37,551 nt of DNA, taken from NCBI GenBank assembly GCA_016930255.1, contig JAFGHB010000056.1:1-37551 (forward strand). Direction: 5' to 3'. Under the pieces are notes generated by a model, which searched no databases, was not told the DNA's origin, and saw nothing but the letters and a program-made list of their open reading frames with translations. The position numbers and the translations under genes were made by a program. Below, one piece after another: positions 1 through 8,081 of the stretch. The stretch comes from Methanomicrobia archaeon (GTDB lineage: Archaea; Halobacteriota; Syntropharchaeia; Alkanophagales; Methanospirareceae). The stretch's first letter is position 1. Every line of letters starts with the position of its first letter.

Positions 1-2
1 AT

Positions 3-878
3 GGTTCAACACTAAAAGGTATCATAGAGGGATCAAAGCCATACCAGCATCACTTTATACCGGGTAGTTTCAAAGTTTACTTAACAACTTTCAAAGTTTC
101 TGATGATGCCCGGGGATTTAAGTTAGGAGAACTCCTCCTCAAGATGTGTTTTGACTTTTGCTCAAAAAATGGTTTTTCCGTTGCATATGTAACAATATTC
201 GGAGACAAGATCCAATTAAGGAAGTTACTTGAAGACTTTGGTTTTGCGATAGCTGGGAAAAAATCGAGAACAGGAGAGATTATTTACGCTAAGGATTTTA
301 TTACACCTCAATTATTGAATGAGATGCACCCCTTCGTATATTGTAAAAGGTTTTTTCCAAGTTTCTATGATGGAGATATTGTTAGGAAGTTTGTTGTTCC
401 AATACGGCCAGAGTTCCATGATAGACTGTTCAGTGATGTTCAGGGACGTCAAACGTTCCTCGACGAGTTTTGGGATATGATTGTTGAGCAAAACACCATT
501 AAGAAGGCCTATGTTTGCAACTCGCGAATTACAACAATTCAGTCTGGAGATATTCTTTTATTCTATCGCTCTAGACGGAAACAAGGCATCACCGGAATTG
601 GAGTTGTAGAATCGGTTTTACGGTATCCTTCTTCATTTGACGAATTGGTTGCGTTTATCGGTCTAAGATCTGTCTATTCCACGAATGAGTTACGACAACT
701 TCATGAGAACGGTGCGTTAGCGATTCTTTTTAGATATGCGGGCCAATTACCTACTCTAATAAGCCGAGAAAGACTCTTGGAACTCGGAGCTTTAACCGGA
801 CCACCACAAAGCATATTAACTATGGATAACGTTTCATACAAACGAGTGAAGGAGAACGTCAAAAGATGGTTGATATGA
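3..878 (+). CDS. GNAT acetyltransferase fused to EVE/PUA-like domain (5' partial)
   Basis: The frame is open from base 3 with no stop, so the gene runs off the left edge; the internal ATG at 144 is not the real start. About residues 1-95 look like the C-terminal half of a GNAT N-acetyltransferase: a beta strand (KVYLTTFKV), then RGFKLGELLLK in the place of the acetyl-CoA-binding motif A, then an AYVTIF strand and a GFxxAGKKSRTGEIIYAK end. The remaining ~190 residues, with KKAYVCNSRITTIQSGDILLFYRS and GITGIGVVESVLR, resemble EVE/ASCH (PUA-superfamily) folds, which bind modified bases or RNA. The stop overlaps the next start by ATGA (875-878), so the two are co-translated. The sequence is AT-rich compared with the core genes nearby. 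Domain assignments come from motif recognition; the substrate is unknown. Confidence 0.7.
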   Translation, partial: GSTLKGIIEGSKPYQHHFIPGSFKVYLTTFKVSDDARGFKLGELLLKMCFDFCSKNGFSVAYVTIFGDKIQLRKLLEDFGFAIAGKKSRTGEIIYAKDFITPQLLNEMHPFVYCKRFFPSFYDGDIVRKFVVPIRPEFHDRLFSDVQGRQTFLDEFWDMIVEQNTIKKAYVCNSRITTIQSGDILLFYRSRRKQGITGIGVVESVLRYPSSFDELVAFIGLRSVYSTNELRQLHENGALAILFRYAGQLPTLISRERLLELGALTGPPQSILTMDNVSYKRVKENVKRWLI

Positions 879-1294
879 TCCTCTCTGTGAAGTCGGAGTA
901 TGCTGATAGGATCCTTGACGGGGTAAAGCGTTTTGAGTTCAGGACGCAAAGACCTCGACGTCAAGTTTCTCGCGTTTACATCTATGCAACTTCCCCAAGA
1001 AAAAGAATTGTTGGGTGTTTTCGATTAATCCGAGTCCTCAGTGGTTCGCCAGAAGAGATTTGGGAAACGTGTGGAAATCACGGTGGAATTGAAAAAGAAA
1101 AATTTTTCTCTTTCTTTGGGAATAGCGAGATGATATATGGGTTTGAGGTTGGTTACATTGAGCGTTTCAACCCGCCAATTGACCCGTTTAAGATGAATTG
1201 CGATTTTAGGGCACCTCAAAGCTTTGCTTATGTTTACGACATTGATGAAATCGGCCTGAACGGAGAATCTTTACCCCTTCAAATTTCGAAATAG
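875..1294 (+). CDS. ASCH domain protein
   Basis: A 139-aa protein starting at the ATG that overlaps the upstream stop (ATGA, 875-878); an in-frame ATG at 866 would add three residues but is less attractive. The N-terminus ILSVKSEYADRILDGVKRFEFR is the usual opening of ASCH-domain proteins (PUA-like fold, presumed RNA or modified-nucleotide binding), followed by the strand SRVYIYATSP and RIVGCFRL. Coupling to a GNAT-EVE-like protein places two PUA-like folds in one transcript, suggesting a shared nucleic-acid or nucleotide-related substrate (inference). There is no catalytic signature beyond the conserved N-terminal K and E/R residues. Confidence 0.72.
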   Translation: MILSVKSEYADRILDGVKRFEFRTQRPRRQVSRVYIYATSPRKRIVGCFRLIRVLSGSPEEIWETCGNHGGIEKEKFFSFFGNSEMIYGFEVGYIERFNPPIDPFKMNCDFRAPQSFAYVYDIDEIGLNGESLPLQISK

Positions 1295-1380
1295 ATAGGA
1301 ATACTGAAAGGGCGTAGCATACCTCTAAACTTTGCTTTGAACATTAAACACTTAAGGAATCGTCATCCCAAAACGCTATC

Positions 1381-2106
1381 TCAAGGAACGATCTTCCAAA
1401 TCGCAAATATCCCGGCGAAGAGCGTTGTAACGAGAATAACCCGTTTCAACTTCTCTGGGTCGATGAATTTCAAAACGCAGGTACCCGCACCAAAGGCGAG
1501 AAGGAGGAACGGTATGGAATACACGAGGAGTTTGAGGATCTTCACGGTGACATAGCCCGAAACGGAAAACGAGGCCAGCGTAATGAAATCGATCACTATG
1601 AGGTACGTAATCATGCACCGTCGTATGAAGTCAGCATCATATCCTTGATTCACCAACCCCAGCACAATGTGCGGCCCATTAATGCCCGTGAGCACGCCCA
1701 TCGCACCGCTCAGAAATCCGAGCGTCGTAAAAAACGGGTGCTCTCGCTTCGTTTTGAACGTGATATTCGCGAGAAAGAGGAGGGAAAACGTTAACACGCT
1801 TACGCCGATGATCAACCCCACGAGCATTTGCGATAACCACCCGAACAACAGTATCCCGGCGATTATACCCGCAATACCACCGATGAAAATCGGCTTCTCG
1901 TCGAAGTTCAATTTCTCTTTGAGGATGAAGATCACCCCGATGGCGCTCTCCAGGAGAATGACAAACACGACCACCTGCTTCGGCGCTAAAAAGAGCGCAA
2001 GTAAGGGCGCGATGAGCATCGTGGAGCCGAAGCCGGTGACGACGCGTACGGTAAACCCGGCGAAGACGAGTAACCCGATCAGGAGGTAAAACTGAAGGTC
2101 CCACAT
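1381..2106 (-). CDS. TauE/SafE family anion exporter
   Basis: A 241-aa, very hydrophobic protein with about seven or eight transmembrane segments. It has the duplicated TauE/SafE (DUF81) pattern: an N-terminal half with GFTVRVVTGFGSTMLIAPLLA and a second half with LGFLSGAMGVLTGINGP. These families move sulfite, sulfoacetate or other organic anions across the cytoplasmic membrane; the substrate cannot be read from the sequence. The length is normal for the family. It lies downstream of purD on the same strand, about 100 bases away, so it may be a separate transcript. Confidence 0.85.
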   Translation of the reverse strand: MWDLQFYLLIGLLVFAGFTVRVVTGFGSTMLIAPLLALFLAPKQVVVFVILLESAIGVIFILKEKLNFDEKPIFIGGIAGIIAGILLFGWLSQMLVGLIIGVSVLTFSLLFLANITFKTKREHPFFTTLGFLSGAMGVLTGINGPHIVLGLVNQGYDADFIRRCMITYLIVIDFITLASFSVSGYVTVKILKLLVYSIPFLLLAFGAGTCVLKFIDPEKLKRVILVTTLFAGIFAIWKIVP

Positions 2107-2209
2107 TTCTGCTCGCTCTGCATTCGTTACTTTAGTTTAGCAGTTCAGCTTGGAGATTGGACGTTCATTTCATACCAGCTCAGCATGAGGGTTCAGGCGC
2201 TTACTCACC

Positions 2210-3610
2210 TCAACCCCGCAACTGCTTCATCTTCTGTTTGCTTCGCTCGATGTAGTGCGGTGCTCCTATTTCCCAGCGGTTCCATAACGCGCCATCTATG
2301 CTTCTGATGCCGTCAAGCGATATCTCACGCGCCTCTTCTAGAGTGTCACCAATGCCCACGGTGCAGACCGTTCGCGATCCGAGCGCATACAACTCGCCAT
2401 TATCCCGTACCTCCATCGAGCCCGGATAGACACGCAAATTATCGCCGTATTTATCCGCCAACGCATATGCACCGCTCAAATCCACCTTCCGGGAGCCGCT
2501 GTGAGTCCTGCGGTAATCGCCATAGTCCAGCGGCACGGCATATGTCACCACCGACGCTTTCGGTAAGCATTCGACCCGTGATAGCGTGCCTTCGATCATA
2601 CGGAAGCAGATGTCCACGAAATCGCTCTTCAGCACGGGCAGGATGTTCATGATCTCCGGGTCGCCCGGCCGGCTATTGATCTCCAGAATCTTCGCGCCCG
2701 CGCGCGTGTGCATAAAGGCGACGTAAAACGGAATGCCCCGTAATCCATCATTCTCCGCCCCGCCGCTCAGTTCGTCAAACAGTCGCTGAACCAATTTCTC
2801 CTCCGCTTCTCGATCCTGCCGGGTAACAAACGGCAGCCAATCTTCCTTAGCCTTATAAGAGCCCATTCCGCCGGTGTTAGGCCCGATATCCGCATCAAAC
2901 GCGCGTTTGTAATCCCTCGTGTCCGGCAGAGCTGCGATTCGTTTACCGTCGCAGAACGCCTGGAAACTCGACTCTTCGCCCTCCACTTTCTCCTCTACGA
3001 GCACGTCACTACCGCTCTCGAAGATCGACCAGAAATGCTCGAAGAGCTGCTCCCGGGTATTGAAGTGATCGCCCCAGACACCGACGCCCTTGCCCGCGGT
3101 CGGCCTGTCCGGCTTGACCGCAACCTCATCCCCAATCTCATCCAAAAAGCTCCAGACCGCGGCCTTCACGTCGCTTACGTCGTTGTAATCGGTGCACTGG
3201 AACACTTTGAAGCGCGGATTCGCCTCGGGACAGCATTTCTCGATCAGATACCGCTGCCCGACTTTGCTCTCTTCGATCGCATATTGCTGCGTGGGACAGA
3301 TCATGGGCACGCCGGTCTTACGCTCCACGAGGTCGCGCACGCCCGCGATTATCGGCTTCTCGGGACCGCAGATGCCGAAATTAATCGCAGCCTTGTTCGC
3401 CTCCACGAAGTCGCAGATCTTTTCCACATCCAGGTCCGGAACGACCACGTGCTTCTCCGCATGCGCGACGTTAAACGGATTCTGCTGCTTGTCCGCGACG
3501 AATAACCGCACGTCGTACTCGTCGCTTCGACACAGCGCATCGATCATCGCAGCCGCTCTCGAACCGTACGAAATGACTAAAATCCCTACTTTCTCGCCTT
3601 CGCCACTCAT
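2210..3610 (-). CDS. purD: Phosphoribosylamine-glycine ligase
   Basis: A 466-aa GAR synthetase, second step of de novo purine synthesis (phosphoribosylamine + glycine + ATP to GAR). The N-terminal domain has GILVISYGSRAAAMIDAL, where the usual GGREHA motif is diverged to YGSRAAA. The ATP-grasp domain shows VAVKPDRPTAGKGVGVW, the family signature DIGPNTGGMGSY, and the metal/ATP-binding ILEINSRPGDPE. The length is slightly above bacterial PurD (~430) and normal for archaeal forms. No nearer start exists before GILVIS, so the ATG at 3610 is used. It is divergent from the prefoldin gene; the A/T-rich stretch 3612-3626 between them (tttatttatatg) could be a TATA element for either direction. Confidence 0.95.
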   Translation of the reverse strand: MSGEGEKVGILVISYGSRAAAMIDALCRSDEYDVRLFVADKQQNPFNVAHAEKHVVVPDLDVEKICDFVEANKAAINFGICGPEKPIIAGVRDLVERKTGVPMICPTQQYAIEESKVGQRYLIEKCCPEANPRFKVFQCTDYNDVSDVKAAVWSFLDEIGDEVAVKPDRPTAGKGVGVWGDHFNTREQLFEHFWSIFESGSDVLVEEKVEGEESSFQAFCDGKRIAALPDTRDYKRAFDADIGPNTGGMGSYKAKEDWLPFVTRQDREAEEKLVQRLFDELSGGAENDGLRGIPFYVAFMHTRAGAKILEINSRPGDPEIMNILPVLKSDFVDICFRMIEGTLSRVECLPKASVVTYAVPLDYGDYRRTHSGSRKVDLSGAYALADKYGDNLRVYPGSMEVRDNGELYALGSRTVCTVGIGDTLEEAREISLDGIRSIDGALWNRWEIGAPHYIERSKQKMKQLRG

Positions 3611-3694
3611 GGTTTATTTATATGTGGCAAGGGTCAAAGAATAAGTAACTGAAACTCGAAAGAGGAGTGAATAGGAAATAAAGAGGATATTAAA

Positions 3695-4072
3695 ATGAGT
3701 GGAAGTATGGAAATACCACCTCAAGTGCAAAACATGCTTGCGCAGCTCCAGCAGCTAAGGACTCAGATGGATGCGTTGGGACGGCAGAAGCTACAGGTAG
3801 AAGCCATGCTACGCGATGCGGAAAATGCACTGGAGGAATTGGAGAAGGTTGATGCCGATGCGCTGGTTTACAAGAACGTTGGCGAATTAATGATAAAAGC
3901 AAGCAAGGACGAGGTAAAAGAGGAGTTGGCAGAGAAGAAGGAGACCTACGGCCTGAGACAGAAGACCCTTGAACGCCAGGAGGAGCGAGGCCAGAAGCGA
4001 TACCAGCAGTTACAGCAGCAGTTGCAAGAGGCATTGGGCGGCGTTACGCAGCAGCCGACGAGCTCGGCATAA
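3695..4072 (+). CDS. pfdB: Prefoldin subunit beta
   Basis: A 125-aa protein with N- and C-terminal coiled coils joined by a short beta-hairpin region, the prefoldin beta architecture. Visible signs are the PPQVQNMLAQLQQLRTQMDAL heptads, the ELEKVDADALVYKNVGELMIKA hairpin segment, and a long Gln/Glu/Arg-rich C-terminal helix. Beta subunits form the hexameric cytosolic holdase with alpha subunits and pass unfolded proteins to the thermosome. A weak purine-rich RBS (aagaggat) precedes the ATG. In many archaea pfdB lies next to the rpl37ae-rpoP-pcc1 cluster; here that cluster is 10 kb away. Confidence 0.93.
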   Translation: MSGSMEIPPQVQNMLAQLQQLRTQMDALGRQKLQVEAMLRDAENALEELEKVDADALVYKNVGELMIKASKDEVKEELAEKKETYGLRQKTLERQEERGQKRYQQLQQQLQEALGGVTQQPTSSA

Positions 4073-4174
4073 TCCAATCACCGACGAGGCTTACATTTTT
4101 CCGCTCTCACTTCAGTTCCATTTATGGTATGGAGCTTATGCATATACTTTTAAGGCAAAAGAGGTAGCTTAAAA

Positions 4175-5683
4175 ATGGATATCCCGCTTGAAAAAATTCG
4201 AGAGGATGTATGGGAAGTCCCCCAGACATTTAGAGATTATATGCGCGCGCCAGCGCGGATATACGCTGCAGAAGCGCTTTTAGAGAAGATGCGACGTGAT
4301 CTCACGCTGCAACAGACGATCACAGTCGCTTCGCTGCCCGGCATTGAGAAATATTCGCTGGTTATGCCCGACGGCCACCAAGGCTATGGCTTTCCAATCG
4401 GCGGCGTAGCGGCTACCGACTTCGAGGAAGGCGTTATATCGCCCGGTGGTGTCGGCTACGACATCAACTGCGGCGTGCGACTCATTCGAACGAATCTGCG
4501 CGAGAGCGATGTCAGACCGCATCTGTCTGAGATAGTCGATGGGCTGTTTGAGTATATCCCCTCAGGACTTGGGCTATCGGGAAAGGTGCGCTTGTCATTC
4601 AGCCAGTTGGAGGAGGTGCTTCGTGGCGGTACGGAGTGGTGCATTGAGAACGGCTACGGTTGGGAGGAAGATGTCGAGCGAACAGAGGAAGGCGGACGAT
4701 TAAAAGCAGCCAACCCCGATAAGATCGATGAGAAATCAAAGCAGCGAGGTGCGCCACAGCTCGGCACACTCGGCTCGGGCAATCATTTCCTGGAAGTGCA
4801 GGTCGTGGACGAAATCTTTGACGAACGGCTCGCAAAGGCCTTTGGGATCGAGGAGAAGGGGCAAGTAACGGTTTTGGTGCATACCGGCGGTCGAGGCTTT
4901 TCACACGGCGTGTGCACTTACTATCTGCGAAAATTCGAACGCGAGATGCGGAACGATCCCGTATTGGCACGGATACTCGATTTAGAGCGGGAATTGGCGT
5001 GCGCGTATTTAAAGAGTCGCACGGGCATGGATTATTTTGAATCGATGTGCTCCTGCGCGAACTACGCGTTTGCGAACCGTCAGCTCGCAATGCACTGGGT
5101 ACGAGAGGTGTTTGAAGACACGCTGGGCAGGAAAGCGGAGGAGATGGAGATGCGGATGGTCTACGATATCGCACACAACATCGCGAAAGAGGAGGAGCAC
5201 GTAATCGAGGGCAAACGGAAGAAGTTATGTGTGCATCGTAAAGGCGCGACGAGAGCGTTCCCGGCCGGTGACGAGCGATTGCCGCCCATTTACCGCAGCG
5301 TTGGTCAGCCCGTGCTGATTCCCGGCTCGATGGGCACCCGCAGCTTTTTGGCCGTGGGCACCGAGACAGCCAAGGACGAAACGTTCGGAAGCTGCGCTCA
5401 TGGTTCCGGCAGAGAGATGAGCAGGACCGCGGCAATGCGGCAATATCGGGGCAGTGACGTGAAAGCAGCATTAGCGCAGAAGAACATACTCGTGAAAGCG
5501 CGCGAGCGCACCAAGGGAGACGTGCGGAAGAAGCGCGGCGTTCCGTTTGACAAGTACGGTGAGCTGGCCGAGGAAGTATCCGCAGCGTACAAAGATCCTG
5601 AGGTAGTCGTTCAGAGTTGCGAGACGTCGGGGATAGCGAAGAAAGTGGCAGCGTTCAGAGCGATAGCGGTAATAAAAGGCTGA
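4175..5683 (+). CDS. rtcB: tRNA-splicing ligase RtcB
   Basis: A 502-aa GTP-dependent RNA ligase that joins 2',3'-cyclic phosphate and 5'-OH ends, chiefly in tRNA exon ligation. Metal ligands expected for the family are present: Cys99 (GYDINCGVR), Asn203-His204 (GSGNHFLE), His236 (LVHTGGR) and His334 (DIAHNIAKEEEH). The guanylylated histidine corresponds to His409 in CAHGSGREMSR. VHRKGATRAFP and PGSMGTRSF are also conserved. No intein interrupts it. The usual HSGSRG is HTGGRG and the usual HGAGR is HGSGR, both mild changes. An RBS (gaggtag, ~4160) precedes the start. Its stop shares one base with the next ATG. Confidence 0.97.
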   Translation: MDIPLEKIREDVWEVPQTFRDYMRAPARIYAAEALLEKMRRDLTLQQTITVASLPGIEKYSLVMPDGHQGYGFPIGGVAATDFEEGVISPGGVGYDINCGVRLIRTNLRESDVRPHLSEIVDGLFEYIPSGLGLSGKVRLSFSQLEEVLRGGTEWCIENGYGWEEDVERTEEGGRLKAANPDKIDEKSKQRGAPQLGTLGSGNHFLEVQVVDEIFDERLAKAFGIEEKGQVTVLVHTGGRGFSHGVCTYYLRKFEREMRNDPVLARILDLERELACAYLKSRTGMDYFESMCSCANYAFANRQLAMHWVREVFEDTLGRKAEEMEMRMVYDIAHNIAKEEEHVIEGKRKKLCVHRKGATRAFPAGDERLPPIYRSVGQPVLIPGSMGTRSFLAVGTETAKDETFGSCAHGSGREMSRTAAMRQYRGSDVKAALAQKNILVKARERTKGDVRKKRGVPFDKYGELAEEVSAAYKDPEVVVQSCETSGIAKKVAAFRAIAVIKG

Positions 5684-6207
5684 TGCGGATAACAATAAGC
5701 GGTCTTCCGGGCAGTGGCACCACCACGGTCGCGAAATTATTGGCAAAGGAGCTCTCGATGGAGCTCATTTCCGCTGGCGAGCTGTTCCGTGCAATGGCGA
5801 AGGAGAAGAGCTTGCAGTTGGGGCAGTTCAGTGAGCTGGCGGAGGCGAACGACGATTACGACCGCTGGATCGACGGGCAGCAGGGCGCAGAGGCGCTGAA
5901 GCGCGAGAATGTCATCGCTGAAGGCCGGCTCTCCGGGTTCTTCGTGCCGACCGCCGAGTTGAAGATATGGCTGAAGGCGCCGCTGGAAATACGGGCAAAG
6001 CGCGTTGTAGGTCGCGAACGAATAGCGTACGACGATGCGCTGATGGCGATGAAAGAGCGCGAGCAGTCGGAGCATACACGCTACGAGCAGTATTACGGGA
6101 TAGATCTGGACGACCTGTCCATTTACGATCTGATAATCGATTCTTCACGGTGGCGTGAGCACGATATCGTGAAACTGATCCTGGTGGCGAAAGAGGGTGT
6201 GAAGTGA
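5683..6207 (+). CDS. cmk: Cytidylate kinase (archaeal type)
   Basis: A 174-aa P-loop NMP kinase that phosphorylates CMP/dCMP. The start is the ATG in TGATG overlapping the rtcB stop; a longer open frame from 5617 would read into rtcB and gives no family similarity. The motif GLPGSGTTTVAK is the P-loop, with Thr where most NMP kinases have Lys, which is typical of archaeal Cmk. ELISAGELFRAMA is the NMP-binding segment, and VIAEGRLSGFF and LEIRAKRVVGRE are LID-region motifs. Length fits archaeal Cmk (170-190 aa). It is probably translated by reinitiation after rtcB. Confidence 0.93.
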   Translation: MRITISGLPGSGTTTVAKLLAKELSMELISAGELFRAMAKEKSLQLGQFSELAEANDDYDRWIDGQQGAEALKRENVIAEGRLSGFFVPTAELKIWLKAPLEIRAKRVVGRERIAYDDALMAMKEREQSEHTRYEQYYGIDLDDLSIYDLIIDSSRWREHDIVKLILVAKEGVK

Positions 6208-6308
6208 GCTTATTGACTCAAGATCAACTCCGAGTCTAAGAGTAGGGTTACGAGTAAGAGCTTCGAGACTGTCGAGATTGCGGTAAGCGCAAAAGGGGTG
6301 AGGAGCGG

Positions 6309-8024
6309 TTAGAATAAACCGTAAACCCTAACCATTGCTTTGCCCTCAGGCATATCTACTGAAATATCTCGTGAAGGTTTTAAAGGATTATCTTTATATT
6401 TCCATTCTTGTGTACTTTTGTCCCCCTGATTCCAGTAAACCCCTGATGGCCAACGTTCAGGGATTTCGCGATTGAAAAAGACTGCTGTGCCAAAAACAAG
6501 ACATTTCCACTGCTTCGATGCACCAGCAAAACCGTGTCTCGCGAAATATGATTCACCGCAAGGCCCTTCACCTTTGGGATAGAAACAATGAACAAGATTT
6601 AAAACAACATCCACATCTGAATTGCGAAGATTTTTGTGCCTTAGCCCATAAGTGTCATAGCAGACACACATGAAATATTTGGTACCATTCAGCTCGAAAA
6701 TACGAGATTTGCCCTCCTCGTGGGATGAATAATTCTCGGCACGTTTAACAAGGTCTTTCTCTTGTGGCGCCGGATAAAACTTTCGTCCTATAGCTTCAAT
6801 GCCGCTTTTACTAACTGCAATACCTATTTGATCGTGAGCATACCCTTCTATGTCAACGCCCCCATCTATGCCTACGCAAACAATGATGTGCTCCTTAATC
6901 TTTCCAAGAATATCTTTTATCCGCTTTTCCACCCGAGCATATATCGCGCTTGGCTTATCTCTATCGGTGCAAAACCACCCACCAGGAAATAAAATAACTC
7001 CATCTCCAGACGTTTCTTCTGTAATACGATCTACAATTTGAAATAGCGCTTCCATCCGCCCATCATTTGAATAGTCCTTATCACTACCGGATTGGAGGAC
7101 AACAGTTGCCACCCAGCCATTCAACTCTTTTCTTCGGCATTCGATAATATTCTTGAATCTTGCAACGTCATCAGAATTATCTGGATCTAAGCTGCACCAT
7201 TGCATCTCCTTCGAGTAAAGTCTTACTGTTGGTTCTATATTCCCGGTTAACTCCGGTAGAAAATCTCTTAGCGCGTCATACCACGCACGCTGTTCATCCC
7301 GGTAAATAGGTTCGGGATCGTGTGCTGTGGTTTCATCACAAGTAGAAATCCATTGTGCCAACGAAAAGCCCGATTTAGATCTGTATGGGTAGCTAAGCAG
7401 AGCTATTTTTCGTGGAATTGTGAAATGTTGGGATTCATCAAATTCCACAACAAATCCCGGATTCGGAATGAAATAATCGCAGTTTGGAAGCATGTCCTTA
7501 TAAACAAAGTCTTTATTTCCCCTATAATTCTGAAGATTTACGAATATTCTTTTGAGATCTTCATAATATAGGTTATCTCTAAAATCTTCTGGTTTTGTGT
7601 CTGCATTAAATTTTGGATTTTTTTTTACATCTCCATAAAGCTTTTTGAGCATTGTTTCAACCGTATTTTTACACTCAGGGCATCTTTCGTTGTGTTCTTT
7701 TTCTATTGTCTTGATGACTTTATTTGGAGAAGATTTTGACTTACCCTCTGTTCTTGTTGTTTCTGTCAAGGTGTTTCGCTTGATATCAAACCCTAATCCC
7801 TTTAGAAAATTATTTGTTTCCTGACCGCCGTTAAACTCAGAAGGACTAAGCTCTTCCCCATTAACGAACTTATTGGCTAAAGATATTACATATTTCGGTG
7901 GATAGCGTCTCCCGTTAAACACGAGAACAAACTTCTTGGAAGATCTTCCGGGCGGAATCGTTCCTGCGTTAATTTCATTCAAAGCTTTCATCACATGTTC
8001 GTGAGCGATGTTCGACGGAATCAT
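6309..8024 (-). CDS. Putative defence protein: McrA-like N-domain + DUF559-like nuclease + nitrilase-like domain
   Basis: A 571-aa multidomain protein. Residues ~1-83 (IPPGRSSKKFVLVFNGRRYPPKY, GGQETNNFLKGLGF) resemble the N-terminal head domain found on ScoMcrA-type restriction proteins. Residues ~112-285 contain a lone CPEC and then D183 with E194, D196 and H200 (CDYFIPNPGFVVEFDESQH), the pattern of DUF559/Vsr-like PD-(D/E)XK nucleases. Residues ~303-571 look like a carbon-nitrogen hydrolase: Lys415 in GRKFYP and Cys455 in MCVCYDTYG match the catalytic Lys and Cys, but the Glu position is Gly348 (ILFPGGWF), so amidase activity is doubtful. It has its own promoter and RBS, stands alone, and is AT-rich between GC-rich housekeeping genes, suggesting transfer. 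The defence role is inferred from domain content. Confidence 0.7.
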   Translation of the reverse strand: MIPSNIAHEHVMKALNEINAGTIPPGRSSKKFVLVFNGRRYPPKYVISLANKFVNGEELSPSEFNGGQETNNFLKGLGFDIKRNTLTETTRTEGKSKSSPNKVIKTIEKEHNERCPECKNTVETMLKKLYGDVKKNPKFNADTKPEDFRDNLYYEDLKRIFVNLQNYRGNKDFVYKDMLPNCDYFIPNPGFVVEFDESQHFTIPRKIALLSYPYRSKSGFSLAQWISTCDETTAHDPEPIYRDEQRAWYDALRDFLPELTGNIEPTVRLYSKEMQWCSLDPDNSDDVARFKNIIECRRKELNGWVATVVLQSGSDKDYSNDGRMEALFQIVDRITEETSGDGVILFPGGWFCTDRDKPSAIYARVEKRIKDILGKIKEHIIVCVGIDGGVDIEGYAHDQIGIAVSKSGIEAIGRKFYPAPQEKDLVKRAENYSSHEEGKSRIFELNGTKYFMCVCYDTYGLRHKNLRNSDVDVVLNLVHCFYPKGEGPCGESYFARHGFAGASKQWKCLVFGTAVFFNREIPERWPSGVYWNQGDKSTQEWKYKDNPLKPSRDISVDMPEGKAMVRVYGLF

Positions 8025-8033
8025 CTAACTATA

Positions 8034-8077
8034 GCTCTCCCTTAGTTTCAATTTGTAAACAGGTAATATATTTTTTA
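8034..8077 (-). promoter_or_regulatory. Promoter and RBS of the nuclease-nitrilase gene
   Basis: Read on the minus strand, a TATA-like taaaaaatatatta (8077-8064) is followed ~25-30 bases later by a purine-rich RBS gggagagc (8041-8034), nine bases before the ATG at 8024. The element sits just after the rqcH stop, so the downstream gene need not depend on rqcH transcription. Confidence 0.5.
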
Positions 8078-8081
8078 CGCT

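Noticed and set aside
4599-5471. 290-codon minus-strand ORF
   Set aside because: It is the antisense shadow of rtcB, Arg/Ser/Pro-rich with no family signal.
4175-5683. Intein in RtcB
   Set aside because: Length and motif spacing are those of an uninterrupted enzyme.
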